64,000 bases of DNA from Calliphora vicina (taxonomy: Eukaryota; Arthropoda; Insecta; Diptera; Calliphoridae), in NCBI RefSeq assembly GCF_958450345.1, contig NC_088782.1, positions 108,406,358 through 108,470,357 of the forward strand, given 5' to 3'. The position numbers and the translations under genes are program-made. The notes under the pieces were generated by a model, which made no database searches, had not been told where the DNA came from, and saw only the letters and a program-made list of their open reading frames with translations. Positions 32,041-43,941 of the stretch are shown in pieces; within the stretch, counting starts at the first letter, position 1; each line of letters begins with the position of its first letter.

Positions 32041-34169
32041 AAGTAGACAAAAATTTGTGAGTACTTTCATTCAAATGAAAAAAGTGTTCAACAAACAGGT
32101 CAAACCAGGTCATCAAATATATATAGGCTTAAAGAGCAAAGTGTCCTCTTTAAGCCTTGCTCCTGGTAGTAAAATTTGTTTAACGCAGTTTGATCCTATA
32201 TAGTTCTATTCCACTGAAATTGAAATTTGACTAAAATATAGTATCTGAGATAGTAAGTATTTCGGGTACAAAGTTAGGTCGGGGGAGTCCGTGCATTAGC
32301 TTTGTCTGACACTGTATATTAAAATCGAGATGCAATATACAATAGATGTTTTCTAAAGGCCAGCAATGCGGACAGTGTTCAGATTTTCCCTATAAAAATC
32401 TACAAGCATCAAAAAACATGTAAAAAGGTTCGATTTTTAAAAATTTATAGTAAAAATTTTCTTCTGGACGACATATTATTTACATATTTATTGGAAACTT
32501 TATCTTATTTTGTACAACTATATAGAGCATGCAACTAAAAGTCGTGGGAGAATTAATCTATTTAAAAAATCCTTAAATTCAAGTGTATTATATAAGACAT
32601 CAAAACGTATGAGTAATATTTAATTCCCTCATAATAAATATAATATCACTCATACAACCCCAGGGCTTTGTTTATGTAATTTTTAAAATTTGATAAAAAC
32701 TTGTAATTTTTGTTGCCCTAAAAATATGTTTTATTTATGAGTTCCTTTACTTTTTTTATCTGCTCTAAAGTCAATTTTAAATTTTTGCTTCCTAGTTTAC
32801 ATTGTTTTTTTTTCCATTTTTGTTCAAACAACAAACAGCAAAAAAACAAACTTAAATCTAATCTCTAAAACTATGTAAATTTTCTTTATAAAATTTGCCA
32901 AACCAGAAAAAAAAAAAAAAAAATAGAATCCAACAACAGCAGCTACAAAAACAATAGCAAAAATAATATTAAAAAAGCTGAAAAAAAGGAAAAATAAACT
33001 TAACAAAATACTTTATTCCATTTAGTTTAACCACAAAACAATAGTGTTGATGATATTTAAATAAACTTTCAAACAGCAACCAACTCCCTGAACCCAATAC
33101 ACAAACACTTTGGAAGCGCATTGAAGATGTGCCACCACAAAACAGAGATGCAAAGGAAAAACAAACCAAAATCTATGCAGTTTAAAGAAAGCAACCAAAA
33201 AAAAAATAGAATTGAAAGGAAAGAAATTTAAATAAAAATAAATGGAAATTAAAAAAAGCAGCTCCTGCTTTAGCTTTGCTAGTTTCTGTAAGAGCTATAG
33301 TTGGTTTACTTTGTTTTAGGGACCAAGTGGCAATGTTGTTTTCCCCAGCAATAGTAGTGGCAGCCGTAGTAGTGCCATTGTTTACCCAAGGGCTAAAAAC
33401 ATGTCAAAACAATACAAAAATTAAAGAAACATAGGAAACAGCTGTATAAACTACTTTCCGTTTTTCAAAATTTTTTTTTTTTGTTTAATTCTCCATTTTA
33501 AGCAGCACAATACAGCAGCCCAAAAAACAAAAACGAAAATCCTACACAAAACAGCAACGAATAGAACAATAGCAAAACTTTTAAGTTTAACAGCGAACAC
33601 TAAACATAGTAATGAAAAAACAACAAAACAAAAATACAATTCTTTAGCATAAACTCATTATATAAATATAGCAAATACCGCGTTTCCTTAGAAGCGGTCG
33701 GCTGCAAATGAGACTCAGCTCGTTTCCCTTTACTGGCTGCATTTATAAAAATTCAATGTTTTTGGATTCTTATAAGCAATACCCTACAGACTTTACTTTA
33801 TATTTAGAGAAAAGCTTTTAGCATTATTTCTGCTTGTTTGGGGTAAACTACTTATTACACCGTACGACACTCAATATTAGACACGAACCGGATGATATAT
33901 GTCTTAAACAATAAATTAAATGGAGAAAAACTGCGTTTTCAGTTTTTCATTTCGTGATCCTGTTTCCTTTTAAAAGGACTTCAAATTTTCAGAGGAGTAC
34001 ATTTTTAAAAAAAAATGTTTTAAAATACTTCTGATCATCCAACTATGTCAAGTTAGGTGTCAAATGATCAAGAAGAGTTGTAAAATATTTCGTATTATTT
34101 TTATTTTATCCTGTAAGGATCAAAAGATGTCATAAATGTCCTTTAAAATTTCAAAATATTTGGTTGTGG
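32041..34169. other. AT-rich unique DNA, no gene recognised
   Basis: Contains A/T homopolymers and CAG/CAA-type short runs (for example 32930-32960, 33340-33375). A segment near 32240-32345 (AAAGTTAGGTCGGGGGAGTC, TTTGTCTGACACTGTATATT, AAAATCGAGAT) is an old inverted relative of 40117-40215. Minus-strand open frames at 32824-33639 are Phe/Val-rich, low in complexity and not believable. Likely intron or intergenic DNA. Confidence 0.45.
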
Positions 34170-36699
34170 GACTTATGTGGGAGCTATGACATATTATGAT
34201 TCGATTGTCATAAAATATTTTTACGTGATTTTTATACCCTACACCACCACAGTGGGGAGGGTATTATGCGTTTGTGCAGATGTTTGTAACGCCCAAAAAT
34301 ATTGGTCTAACACCCACCTTAAAGTATACCGATCGGCTTAGAATCACTTTCTGAGTCGATTAAACGATGTCCGTCCGTCCGTCCGTCTGGTTGGCTGGCT
34401 GGCTGTCCATGTAAACCTTGTGCGCAAAGTACAGGTCGCAATTTTGAATATGTTTCGATAAAATTTGGTACACATCATTTTTTCGGCCCCAGGACGAAGC
34501 GTATTGAAACTGGCTGAAATTGGTCCATTATTTCACCTAGCCCTCATACAAATGTCCTCCCGAAATTGGACTTTATCGGTCATAAATGTTTAATTTATAA
34601 ATGTATCTCCACAAATTACGCTGCAAATAAGTTTTATATATACAAAATTCATGTCACCAAATTTTGTTACGATCGGTCCATAATTAGTCATAGCTCCCAT
34701 ATAGACCCGCTTCCGAAAATCACTTTAAAGTGCACAAATCGCTTAAAAATGTTGGTATACTCACAAAATTCAACATAGTAAACTGTCATAGAGTCATAAA
34801 TAACACGACCTAATTTCATTGTGATCGGTCCATAATTGGTCATAGCCTCATATAAGGCCCACTTCCGAAAATCACTCAAAAATATAAATTATTGAAATTT
34901 TAAAAGCAAAATGTTTTTGCTCTTTTACTTAGTGTAGGGTATTATATGGTCGGGCTTGACCGATCATACTTTCTTACTTGTTATGTATTTATATGAGAGC
35001 TGTGGCCAATTATGGACCAATATTCACAAAAATTAGTATTATGATTTTTGAATACAAATTACTGATTTGTGTACTATTTTGGTTTAATATATGGATGCTG
35101 TGACCTATTATGGTCCTAAGTATTTAAGGGCTATTTTTGTAGAATTTCAAGAGTGGACCTTATATCGGAGCTATGCCGAATTATGGACCAATATTTAAAA
35201 AATCTTGTAGTACGATTCTTGGATACAAATTACTGATCGGTGTAAAATTTTGGTTCAGTATAGATTTTTTTTGGATATTTGTGCATGCTAATGTGTTTTC
35301 CTGAAGTGGTTCTTATATGGAGACTATGACCAATTATGTGCCTATCATCATACAATTTGGAACATCGATTTTTGTATATATTGAATAAATTTGTTTTGAA
35401 TTTCAACCTGATAACTATATTTGTAAGAAATTTATGAGGATTTTAGTGATTTTCGGAAGTGGACCTTATATTGGAGCTATGGTTAAATATGGACCGATAT
35501 TCACAAAATTCAGAAGTATGATTACTGGATACAAATTATTTATTATCTGTGCGTTATTTCATTTTGATATAGATATGTTTTTAATATTTTTTAAGGTTAA
35601 TATCTTTTTTCGGAAATGGGCCTTATAGGGGAGCTGTGACCAATTATCGGCCAATCTGCATAATATTTGGTACAGTGACATCTATATATATGAGTATAAT
35701 TTTTGTCGAATTTTAGCATGATAAATGTATTTATAAGAGATTTATGAGTATATAACTGATTTTTGGAAGTGGACCTTATATGGGAGCTATGGTCAACTAT
35801 GGACCGATATTCACAAAATCCAGTAGTATGATTTCTAAATATAAATATACGGATGTGTGTGAAATTTTGTTTTGATACTGATATTTTTTAGATATTTATG
35901 TAGGTTGTTGTGTTTTTCGGAAGTGGTCCTTATATGGGAGCTATAACCAATTATCGGCCGATCTTCATAGAATTATGTACAACGATTTTGGTATATATGG
36001 GGATTATTTATGTCGAATTTCAACTTGATAGCAACATTTATAAGACATTTATGCTTATTTAAGAGATTTTCGGAAGTGTACTTTATATGGTGGCTATGGT
36101 CAAATATGGGCCGATCCACGAACATTTTTTTAATATAATATTTTTTACCACGAAACTTATTTTTGCTGAATTTTCTATGGACAGTGCTATTCTGTAGGCA
36201 TTTATATACCATATGACAATATTTCAGGAAGAAATTTGTATGGGGGCTAGGAGAAATCATGGACCGATTCTTATAATAGTCACCAGAGTTACTCCGTTTA
36301 TCATAAAAGTAACGAGTCCAAAATTTTATGATATTAGCTGCAATATATTTACAAAAAATGTCCAAAAATATGTGAAAATTATCAATTTTTTTTTGAGGTT
36401 GTCCCACATTTTAATTCATAACTTTGGTTCCACTATACAGATTTCGCTGATTTTCAATACCTGCTAGGGCAATAATAAACATTTTCCTTGCAACTCTACT
36501 AAGTTTGTTTGCGTATTTTGGACGTGAGCGTGTTTTACACAGCCGGACAGACGGACATGGCCCAATCGAGTTAGAATTTCATAACGATCAATAATATATA
36601 TACTTTGTTGGGTCTCAGATGAATATTTCTCAATGTTACACACGGAATGACAAACTTATATATACCCTCATTCACGACTTATGGTGGTGGATGGTATAA
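34170..36699 (-). repeat. Family B Helentron-like repeat, copy split by family A
   Basis: On the minus strand it opens TTATACCATCCACCACCATA with a GGGTATATATAAGTTTGTCA hairpin side, then GACGGACATGG-type tract (as CCATGTCCGTCTGTCCGG), then monomers spaced 152-157 bases with GACCATAGCTCCCATATAAG motifs near 35319, 35472, 35629, 35784, 35937 and 36091. Collinear with 1-1665. Interrupted by 34232-34980. Frames over it are chance. Confidence 0.78.
34232..34980 (+). repeat. Family A Helentron-like repeat, complete, inserted in family B
   Basis: TTATACCCTACACCACCACA with the 5' hairpin, four TCCG and three TGGC units, monomers, then the end hairpin TGGTCGG-GCTTGA-CCGATCA and CTTTCTTACTTG. Comparison with the uninterrupted family B copy near 1577-1585 shows insertion between T residues in a T run with no target duplication, as expected for Helentrons. 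Confidence 0.85.
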
Positions 36700-36829
36700 A
36701 AATATTGAATACTACATGCCAAAATTTCATCCTTCTATCTTAACTACTTAAGTGCTAAAAAATATTTTAAATTTGAAGAAGAGTTTTTAATAAACAAGTA
36801 AAATGGTATAAGCAAATTCTGGTCATTCC

Positions 36830-37425
36830 CCAAAATATGGCCAAAAAATTAGTTTTTCTCGAAAATCGCAAAATTTATATCGCAGGTACGGAAAATAGTA
36901 GGTATTGACATACTTTTTTCACATTTTTATTCCCTATTATGTTGTCAATAAATTCCCATGCGATGATCAAAAAATTCCGAAATTTGTTTAACAAAATTTT
37001 TAAAAATTTGAAATTGGAGTTTTGAAACTGCCGTTAAAAAAATTTAATTTTTTTGGTCATACCTGCGAATAGGTTAACGGTATCCTACGAGGACAAAAAC
37101 TCAAGTAAGTACAAGTAAATATGGATATATTTTAAGTAAAAATAAGCTTTCATTTTAATATTTCTCAAAATATGTTAATTTTGTTCATAAATTTCTTGTT
37201 CTAGTGGCCTGAGACACGTTAATGGCCTGGCGATTTTTTAATAACTTTAACATTTTTTCACCAATTTTTGTCTTTTATATCTTATTATAACGACAGATAC
37301 GTACACATTTCGATTATTTTAAATTAAATTGTAAAAGTCATTATTTAATGGCAAAATTTTTACAAAAACTGAAAAAATTGCATATTTTCCCCTTGTAAAT
37401 GCACCTCAAAACTTCAGCGTCGTTG
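36830..37425 (+). repeat. Foldback family I, single-arm fragment
   Basis: Matches the right arm of the element at 55088-57205: TTTTTCTCGAAAATCGCAAA, TATTCCCTATTATG, TTGAAACTGCCGTTAAAAAA, GGTTAACGGTATCCTACGAG, GTGGCCTGAGACACGTTAAT, ending with AAAACTTCAGCG. The outer ~130 bases and the whole left arm are missing. Confidence 0.7.
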
Positions 37426-38039
37426 CGCCACCAGTTAACGTTATCCTATCATCCTAATATTTTACACAATGTGTTTCTACAATACATAGAACAATTCTAG
37501 AGGGGGGGGACGGTCAAAATTCGCAATTTTATTTTTTTGGAGCACTCTAGTGTATATATATTAGTGCTAACAAAGTTCTGAAAACATTTAACTTAATTGT
37601 GCGTAACAAAATTTCAAGATTTTTGCACCAGGTCAAATATGACCCAAAGACCTTAAATGCAAAAAATTGTACAGATATTTTTTTGCCAATTTGTTGAAAT
37701 TTGAAATTAAATAAAATTCATAAAATATCAAAAATATTAACCACTCTCTTTTAGAAAAAATTCAATTTTAATTTCAAAATGGATCAAATTTGACTCGAAG
37801 ATAATCAAAATTAGAATTAAGGGCTTATTTTTTGTTATTAGAATACATGTTAATTCTTTATCATAATTATATTTATTATTTGAATAAATAAAACATTTTG
37901 TCTTATTATTTCTAAGCGTTTTAATCGGGTAACCGGTTTTTATTAAAAACCGAAACCGGTTTATATTAAATTGCAATTTTTCGAAGAAACCGAAAACCAG
38001 TTTCTATAAAATGTCGAAGAAACGCTCACCCTATGATAT
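37426..38039. other. AT-rich DNA, no gene recognised
   Basis: Contains a G-run (37502-37510), the mirror-like words AGGTCAAATATGACCCAAAGACCT (split here as two halves near 37630) and an AAACCGGTTT-rich stretch (37926-37975). A Lys/Ile-rich 79-codon minus-strand frame (37737-37976) is not convincing. Confidence 0.4.
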
Positions 38040-38440
38040 ACTTATACATGTCCGTCTCGATGTTGTAATCAACATTCCTTAGCCTCCAAACAATTTACAT
38101 ACATGATAGTATATTGGACTAACAATGTGTCAAAATCGGGAAAAAACTATTTTAACCCGAATTTTTTTCTCATAAAATTGTTTCACAAAAAATTTGCAAA
38201 TATTCAGCCTTTCTTTCCTTTCGAACAAGCCCAAACATAGTCATGTTTATTAAAAGAATCAATAAAATGTTAGTATATTTAAACAAAAATATAAAATACG
38301 AAAAAAACGGGAAAAAAATGTTTAACTTACAAAAAAAAAAAGTTTGTCATAAAATTTTTTAAGTAAAAAATTTTAAATAAAATAATTTTTGCACCGAATT
38401 ATTACTTGCCATGAAAAATGGATCCATTATGTCGGACACT
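38040..38440 (+). repeat. Degenerate family C fragment followed by a mariner crumb
   Basis: 38040-38380 resembles the inner part of family C (ATGTCCGTCTCGATGTTG, TGGACTAACAATGTGTCAAA, CGGGAAAAAACTATTTTAAC). At 38388-38432, plus-strand text LHRIITCHEKWIHY is the first catalytic segment of mariner transposase, cut off on both sides. Confidence 0.5.
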
Positions 38441-40262
38441 GAATGATATGGATAGTTTGTCAGGAGTTCTAAGTAGTAACATAAAGAATCCAAATTAATA
38501 GTCTTCTTGGAACGTAAATGGCAAACATTTTAACCTAATAAAACTGGCGATTTAAATTTTTGACAAAAGTTTATTTAGTATTCATCACAGTCGACTTAGA
38601 CCTCATCAACAATTTAACTCCTTCCTTTTGCATAATTCTAGGAATTGACAACCGAAAAATGTTGTTGCGTTTTGTTATTTTACTTAAAATATTTAACCAA
38701 TTCCAGTCTACCCTTAGAAGAATGTATGCAACAAATATGACCATACTGCTTGACATTGGTTGAGCCTGCTTTTGTTGTTACCCTTTGCCTTTGTTCTGTT
38801 TGTGCCAGCTGGTGTTGCTGTTCTGCTTTACAACGAAAAATAAAAGGTTGCTTTATTAAGTTCATTTTTCTTTTTCTGTTCTGTAGCAATTTTTTGTCTG
38901 TTCCGTATTAATTTTTTTTTATACATTTCATTGTTTATTTATTAATATTAAAAAGAAACAAACAACAAAAAACTATGATATTTTCCTTAAAAAAAAAACA
39001 AAAAAACATGATTTTGTTGCATAATGAAAGATAGTGATAGCAGTACTTGTTTTTGACAAAAAGGACAGGAAAAAAATGTTGTAACAGGAAGGCTTTCAAA
39101 CAATTGTTTGTTATAAAGAAAAAGGATTTTGAATAAAATTATGATTTTTTTATGTTTTCTTTATTAAAACAAAGAAGTTAATAAAACATAAAAGAAAAGA
39201 GAATATATTTATAATAAAGAATTTTAAAATTCTTGTTGTATGTTTAAAAAAATCTAACAGAAAAAACTTTTTTAAATCAAACATCTCTAACACCCTTTAA
39301 CAAAAATATGCAATAAAACAGCTTGTTTATTTTTTGAATATAAAACGAAATCGTAGAATTTCATTTACCTAATCAGCTTAAATTATATTATCATTTTTTT
39401 TCCTACAAAATCTTTAACAACAACAAACTTACAAATTGAAATATGACAAAATAGATTTCATAAACACTCTTACATTCGAAAAAATAAAAAAAAAATATTG
39501 TATGAAAATCAGCTCAATTGCAGACGAGGAAAAAATAAGAAAAAAATACAAATAAAATCAATCTCATGTACATGTGAAAACACCTTTTAAAACTCACATA
39601 GCGAAAAAAGCTCAGAAAAAAATAAAAAAAAACACCTACTACAGCGCCAAATTCTATTAGAAATATTTTTTTTTAAAAAAAATTGTGTTATAATTTTATT
39701 TTACATTTTTTCCTACTTACCTTCTCACAATATATACTTTTTAAATATATGAAAAATATCTATAAAGTTGTATCCATAATGCTGGAAAAACATACGAACG
39801 AAATTGATAGATGATGTGAAAACTGAAAATATCAAATAAAATGTTAGAGTTTTATATTTACTTGTATGGTATCTTCAATACCCTTCTCAATCGTATGCAT
39901 ATGCAAAATCAAGTTTGGATCATTTTAGCGAATCAAGTGACTTCGCGCAGTAATTTTTTGCTCGATTTTGTTGAAATCTACATTGCCACAGAATTTCTTC
40001 ATGTTTCCGTATTGCAGCTAAGACATGCTACTTTACCATTGTATTTCTGAAGTTTCTAATTATATTTGAGAAATTTCCAATTGAATTTCAGAGGTTATAA
40101 GGTATAGCTATTTTATATTGCCTCTCGATCTCGATTTTAATATACTTGTGTCGGACAAAACTAAAGCACGGATTCCTACGACCTGACTTCGCACCCGAAA
40201 TACTTATTATCTGTAGTCAAATGACGGGGGATGAGGTGGTCATATGACAATGTTGTAGTAAA
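38441..40262. other. AT-rich unique DNA, no gene recognised
   Basis: A/T runs and short low-complexity stretches. Open frames of 60-69 codons occur on both strands without a domain or good codon pattern. 40117-40215 is an old inverted relative of 32240-32345. Confidence 0.4.
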
Positions 40263-40515
40263 CAAGTAAGAGTACTATATTCGGCCGTGCCGAATCTTAA
40301 ATACCCTCCACCTAAATATGATGGTATAAAAACTGAAATAATATAACAATTGTTTTATTTCAAATGTACAAAAAATTGTATCTAATTCAGCAACTTGTAA
40401 CTGAAATTCCTATTAGAACGTATGAAATTTAATAATTTATATACTTAATAATTAGTTAATACGTTTGGGTCAACATTTTTCCCTGTTAACCTCAAGTGAA
40501 GAAACAGAGTATAAA
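40263..40515 (-). repeat. 330-bp Helentron-like family, shorter copy
   Basis: Minus-strand copy of the element at 1671-2000: hairpin ATTCGGC-ACG-GCCGAAT, AATACCCTCCACCTAAATAT, CAACATTTTTCCCTGTTAAC. Two internal blocks of the 330-bp form are missing, including a ~50-base mini-hairpin. A second unit's 3' end follows directly. Confidence 0.75.
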
Positions 40516-40550
40516 CAAGTAAGAGTACTATATTCGGCCGTGCCGAATCT
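40516..40550 (-). repeat. 330-bp family, 3' end of a second tandem unit cut by piggyBac
   Basis: CAAGTAAGAGTACTATATTC, GGCCGTGCCGAATCTTAA: the terminal 35 bases of a second head-to-tail unit. It stops at the element's own TTAA, where a piggyBac end (CCCATTATCGGCC) begins. Confidence 0.7.
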
Positions 40551-40553
40551 TAA

Positions 40554-41010
40554 CCCATTATCGGCCACTACCAGAATCCGACGGAGCTTATTAAATTCCT
40601 TTTAAAGGCATGGTTTAGAAGCTCCAATTAAGAAAAAAAAATTAAAATTGTTTGTCCCCGGGGTTGCCATTTTCCTAGTATGGCTTGGTCGAAAAATCTA
40701 CCATTGGCCGAAAACGATATAATTTAAGAAATATAAATATTTGCAATTAATAAAAGAAACTCTTTAGTTTGAAGGAAAATATTAATGTAATGCGGTTTAA
40801 TTTAAAATAATTATTATTTCTGAATACGTGACATTTAAAAAATGTATGGTATTCATCAAAACATTTGATGTGTAGATAAATATTGCACTTCTTACATGTA
40901 AATAAAGTGTGCTTCTTACATAGCTTACACCGACTATGTTTATTCTATGCGCTTTTTGATACGGCGCACAGTGCTTTGTTCAATGGACAAAAATCAAAAA
41001 CAAGATCATG
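40554..41010 (-). pseudogene. piggyBac tail PB3: terminus and Cys-rich domain
   Basis: TTAA at 40550-40553 is followed by CCCATTATCGGCCACTACC, a piggyBac-like end. On the minus strand near 40840-40935 a clean stretch reads CKLCKKHTLFTCKKC, then LHIKCFDEYHTF, the Cys-rich zinc-binding C-terminal domain that binds element ends in piggyBac transposases. A stop lies just upstream and no catalytic part was found, so this is a 3' fragment. It inserted at the TTAA of a 330-bp element. Confidence 0.7.
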
Positions 41011-42074
41011 TCTTTGATGTTAATGAAATTTATATTTTTCAATAGACAACTAAATAACTCATTCGTGTAAAAAATACTTTTTTATAAATATCTTTTTTTG
41101 TCGTCACTAGAGGTCGCTAAAATTAGTACATTTTCAACATAAATTTTATGGAGAAAAATAAATTTTTTTTAAGGTTAACTAAAATCATTGTTAAAAGTTC
41201 GTTTTAAAAGATATAAACTCGCCATTGGCTGCAAATGAAAGAATATGAATGTGGAATTTTGGAAAATTACTGTTTTTGTCAAAAAATGTTTAACAGTTTA
41301 ATCTGCGCAATTTTTAATAATTAAAATTTTTTTATTGTAAACCTGAAATTCTAAAACTTTGTTGGAATATTAGTAAAATACGTGTTAATCTATTTTGATT
41401 ATGTTTTACTATAGAATAGCCATAAGTATTGTCTATAAGAAAATGTAATCATTAGTTGTCCTTTCGTATGAAAACTATTAAAATTTTGTTTTTGTTTAAA
41501 TGTATAAATTACCATTTCGTAAATTTTTAATTTGATGGTTTAGGGAAATAGCTCCAGATTTTTGGTTTTTTATAAAATAATACCGTTTTTTCTTTTAAAT
41601 AACTAGGAAATGTTGCGTTATTTAACAAAAGTAGTTTAATGGCATAAAGTGTATTAATAGGTCTTTATTTGGTGAAATCAAAAGAAATTCCAAAGTTTGA
41701 TTTAATTTGAAAAAAAAACATGTTAATCAATTTTAATTTTTCTTTAATTTTATCTAATGCCTATCTCTTATTTATTATAATGTGAAATCATTATTTGTCC
41801 GTTTTGACTAGAACTTTAAAAAAAAAAATTGTTTTGATGGCACCCATAAATAATACATTTTTACCGTAAATGTAAGTAATTCAATAATTTAATATAACCT
41901 ACATATCCTTAGATTGAGATATTAATATGAGCTTCTGCTGATATTATGAACACTTAAAGTATAGTCCAACATCCAGTTTCTAATATTACAGCTAAACCAT
42001 AAAGCTATCAATATTTGAAAATGTCCGTCCATCCGTCCTTCCAAATTTAGAAAATATATAAAATATTTCAGTAT
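41011..42074. other. AT-rich DNA, no gene recognised
   Basis: Probably includes decayed piggyBac coding sequence next to PB3, but I could not read a conserved segment. No second TTAA-flanked end found. Otherwise A/T-rich. Confidence 0.35.
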
Positions 42075-42835
42075 TTATACCCTACACCACCATAGTGGGG
42101 AGGGTATTATGCGTTTGTGCAGATGTTTGTAACGCCCAAAAATATTGGTCTAACACCCACCTTAAAGTATACCGATCGACTTAGAATCACTTTCTGAGTC
42201 GATTAAACGATGTCCGTCCGTCCGTCCGTCCGTCCGTCTGGTTGGCTGGCTGGCTGGCTGTCCATGTAAACCTTGTGCGCAGAGTACAGGTCGCAATTTT
42301 GAAGATATTTCGATCAAATTTGGTACATATTACTTTTTCGGCCCAATGACCAAGCCTATTGAAACTGGCTGAAATCGGTCCATTATTTCACCTAGCCCCC
42401 ATACAAAGTCCCCTCGAAATTGGACTTTATCGGTCATAAAAGTTTAATTTATCTATGTATCTACACAAATTTCGCTCCAAATAAGTTTTATATATACAAA
42501 ACTCATGTCACCAAATTTTGTTACGATCGGTCCATAATTAGTCATAGCTCCCATATAGACCCGCTTCCGAAAATCAATTTAACATGCTTAAATCGCTTAA
42601 AAATGCTGGTATACACACAAAATTCAACATAGTTAAATTTAATATAGACATAAATCACTCGACCTAATATCAAGGTGATCGGTCCATAATTGGTCATAGC
42701 TCCCATATAAGGCCCACTTCCGAAAATCACTCATGAATATAAATTATTGATATTTTAAAAGAAAAATATTTTTACTAATTTACTTGGTGTAGGGTATTAT
42801 ATGGTCGGGCTTGACCGACCATACTTACTTACTTG
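42075..42835 (+). repeat. Family A Helentron-like repeat, best complete copy
   Basis: TTATACCCTACACCACCATA opening with hairpin (TACCCTACACC...GGGGAGGGTA), six TCCG then four TGGC tetranucleotides (42213-42260), family core, two monomers (TCATAGCTCCCATATA near 42541 and 42695), then TGTAGGGTATTATATGG, hairpin TGGTCGG-GCTTGA-CCGACCA and CTTACTTACTTG. 761 bp, non-coding. Confidence 0.87.
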
Positions 42836-42907
42836 TTTTTTTTAAAAAAGGTTATATGGCAGTTATGTAAATCCTTGCTAGAATTGAAATGTTTATAACT
42901 AAATTAA

Positions 42908-43335
42908 TCTGATATTATAAGAGAACAATAATTTCTGAAAATGAATAATTTTATTCAGGTTCATAGGTTTTTTAAGGAAAAGGATGTATGGCAGCTGCGA
43001 TTGTAATAAAAATTTTCACAAACAACAATAACTTTATTAAAATGATTAGAACCAAATTGGTTCCAAAATAAGAAACGATTTTTACGAATTTTTTAAAAAA
43101 CAAATTAGAGGATATTGAAATCTTGATGTCTTGGAATTATGAATATCCTTCCGATAAAATTTTCATAACTTTGCATCTAATATTATAAGAGAACAATAAT
43201 TTCTGAAAATTAATAATTTTATACAGATTTATAGGTTTTTTAAGGAAAAGGATGTATGGCAGCCACCCTAATCCGTGCTGCGATTGTAATAAAAATTTTC
43301 ACAAACAACAATAACTTTATTAAAATGACTATAAC
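42908..43335 (+). repeat. Direct repeat pair of ~150 bases, 267 bases apart
   Basis: 42908-43053 and 43175-43333 share TATTATAAGAGAACAATAAT, TAGGTTTTTTAAGGAAAAGG and AACAACAATAACTTTATTAA. The second copy has an extra ~15 bases after GGCAGC. Non-coding; source unknown. Confidence 0.75.
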
Positions 43336-43584
43336 CAAATTTTAAAATGTAAGGAGTATAACTGTGAATTTTATTCAAAATTATATGTTCAGGATATATG
43401 GGAGGTACCCGTGTCCTTTCACGGATTTTTTCAAGAATTATATTTTTTCTTAATCTTACCAAAAGGTAATATTCTGCTAATTTTTATTCGTCTGCAATAA
43501 CTCCTTCTATTTTTGTCCATTGCCTATATGAAAACAAAGCACTGTGAGCCGGGGGCGGTCAACTAGTTTACAATAAAAACAAAA

Positions 43585-43705
43585 ATGGAAATTAACCCTT
43601 AATAGCACTTGTGGTCCAAATGACCCTGAACTTTTAAAATCACGAAAAACAGAGTCATTTTGACCTCAAGTGCTCTTAAGGGTTAATTTCCATATTAGAC
43701 TTCAT
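43585..43705. repeat. Hairpin related to the core of foldback family I
   Basis: ATGGAAATTAACCCTTAATA and GCACTTG at left pair with CAAGTGC and TCTTAAGGGTTAATTTCCAT at right. The segment, with flanks such as TTCATCAAAATCGGTCCAAA, corresponds to the centre of the large palindrome at 56080-56300. TTAA-CCCTTAA ends also invite a piggyBac-MITE reading. Confidence 0.6.
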
Positions 43706-43724
43706 GTTATATTTTTCTTAAGTT

Positions 43725-43941
43725 TCATCAAAATCGGTCCAAAAATGTGTAACATTTCGCTATGTTTGCATGAGAAATTGGATATCTAATGATAGATATT
43801 TCAAAGTCCATTGCAAATTTAAAAAAAATAAAAAAAGATAAAAAAAAATTTAAAGAATAATGTGGAAAAAAATTTTGAAAAAAAAATTTAATTTTATTAA
43901 CCTAAAAATATTTATTTTAGAGTATATAGCTCTCTTACTTG
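43725..43941 (+). repeat. Family C Helentron-like repeat, 3' fragment
   Basis: TGGATATCTAATGATAGATA, TTTCAAAGTCCATTGC and A/T-rich filler, ending GAGTATATAGCTCTCTTACTTG-like text at 43941. The 3' hairpin is largely deleted. Confidence 0.6.

Noticed and set aside
32824..33639. Minus-strand frames rich in Phe and Val that look like membrane proteins
   Set aside because: They arise from A-rich runs read on the other strand; low complexity and no recognisable family.
35973..36407. 144-codon minus-strand frame within family B
   Set aside because: Family B is a non-coding repeat and the equivalent region at 1-450 is not open in the same frame.
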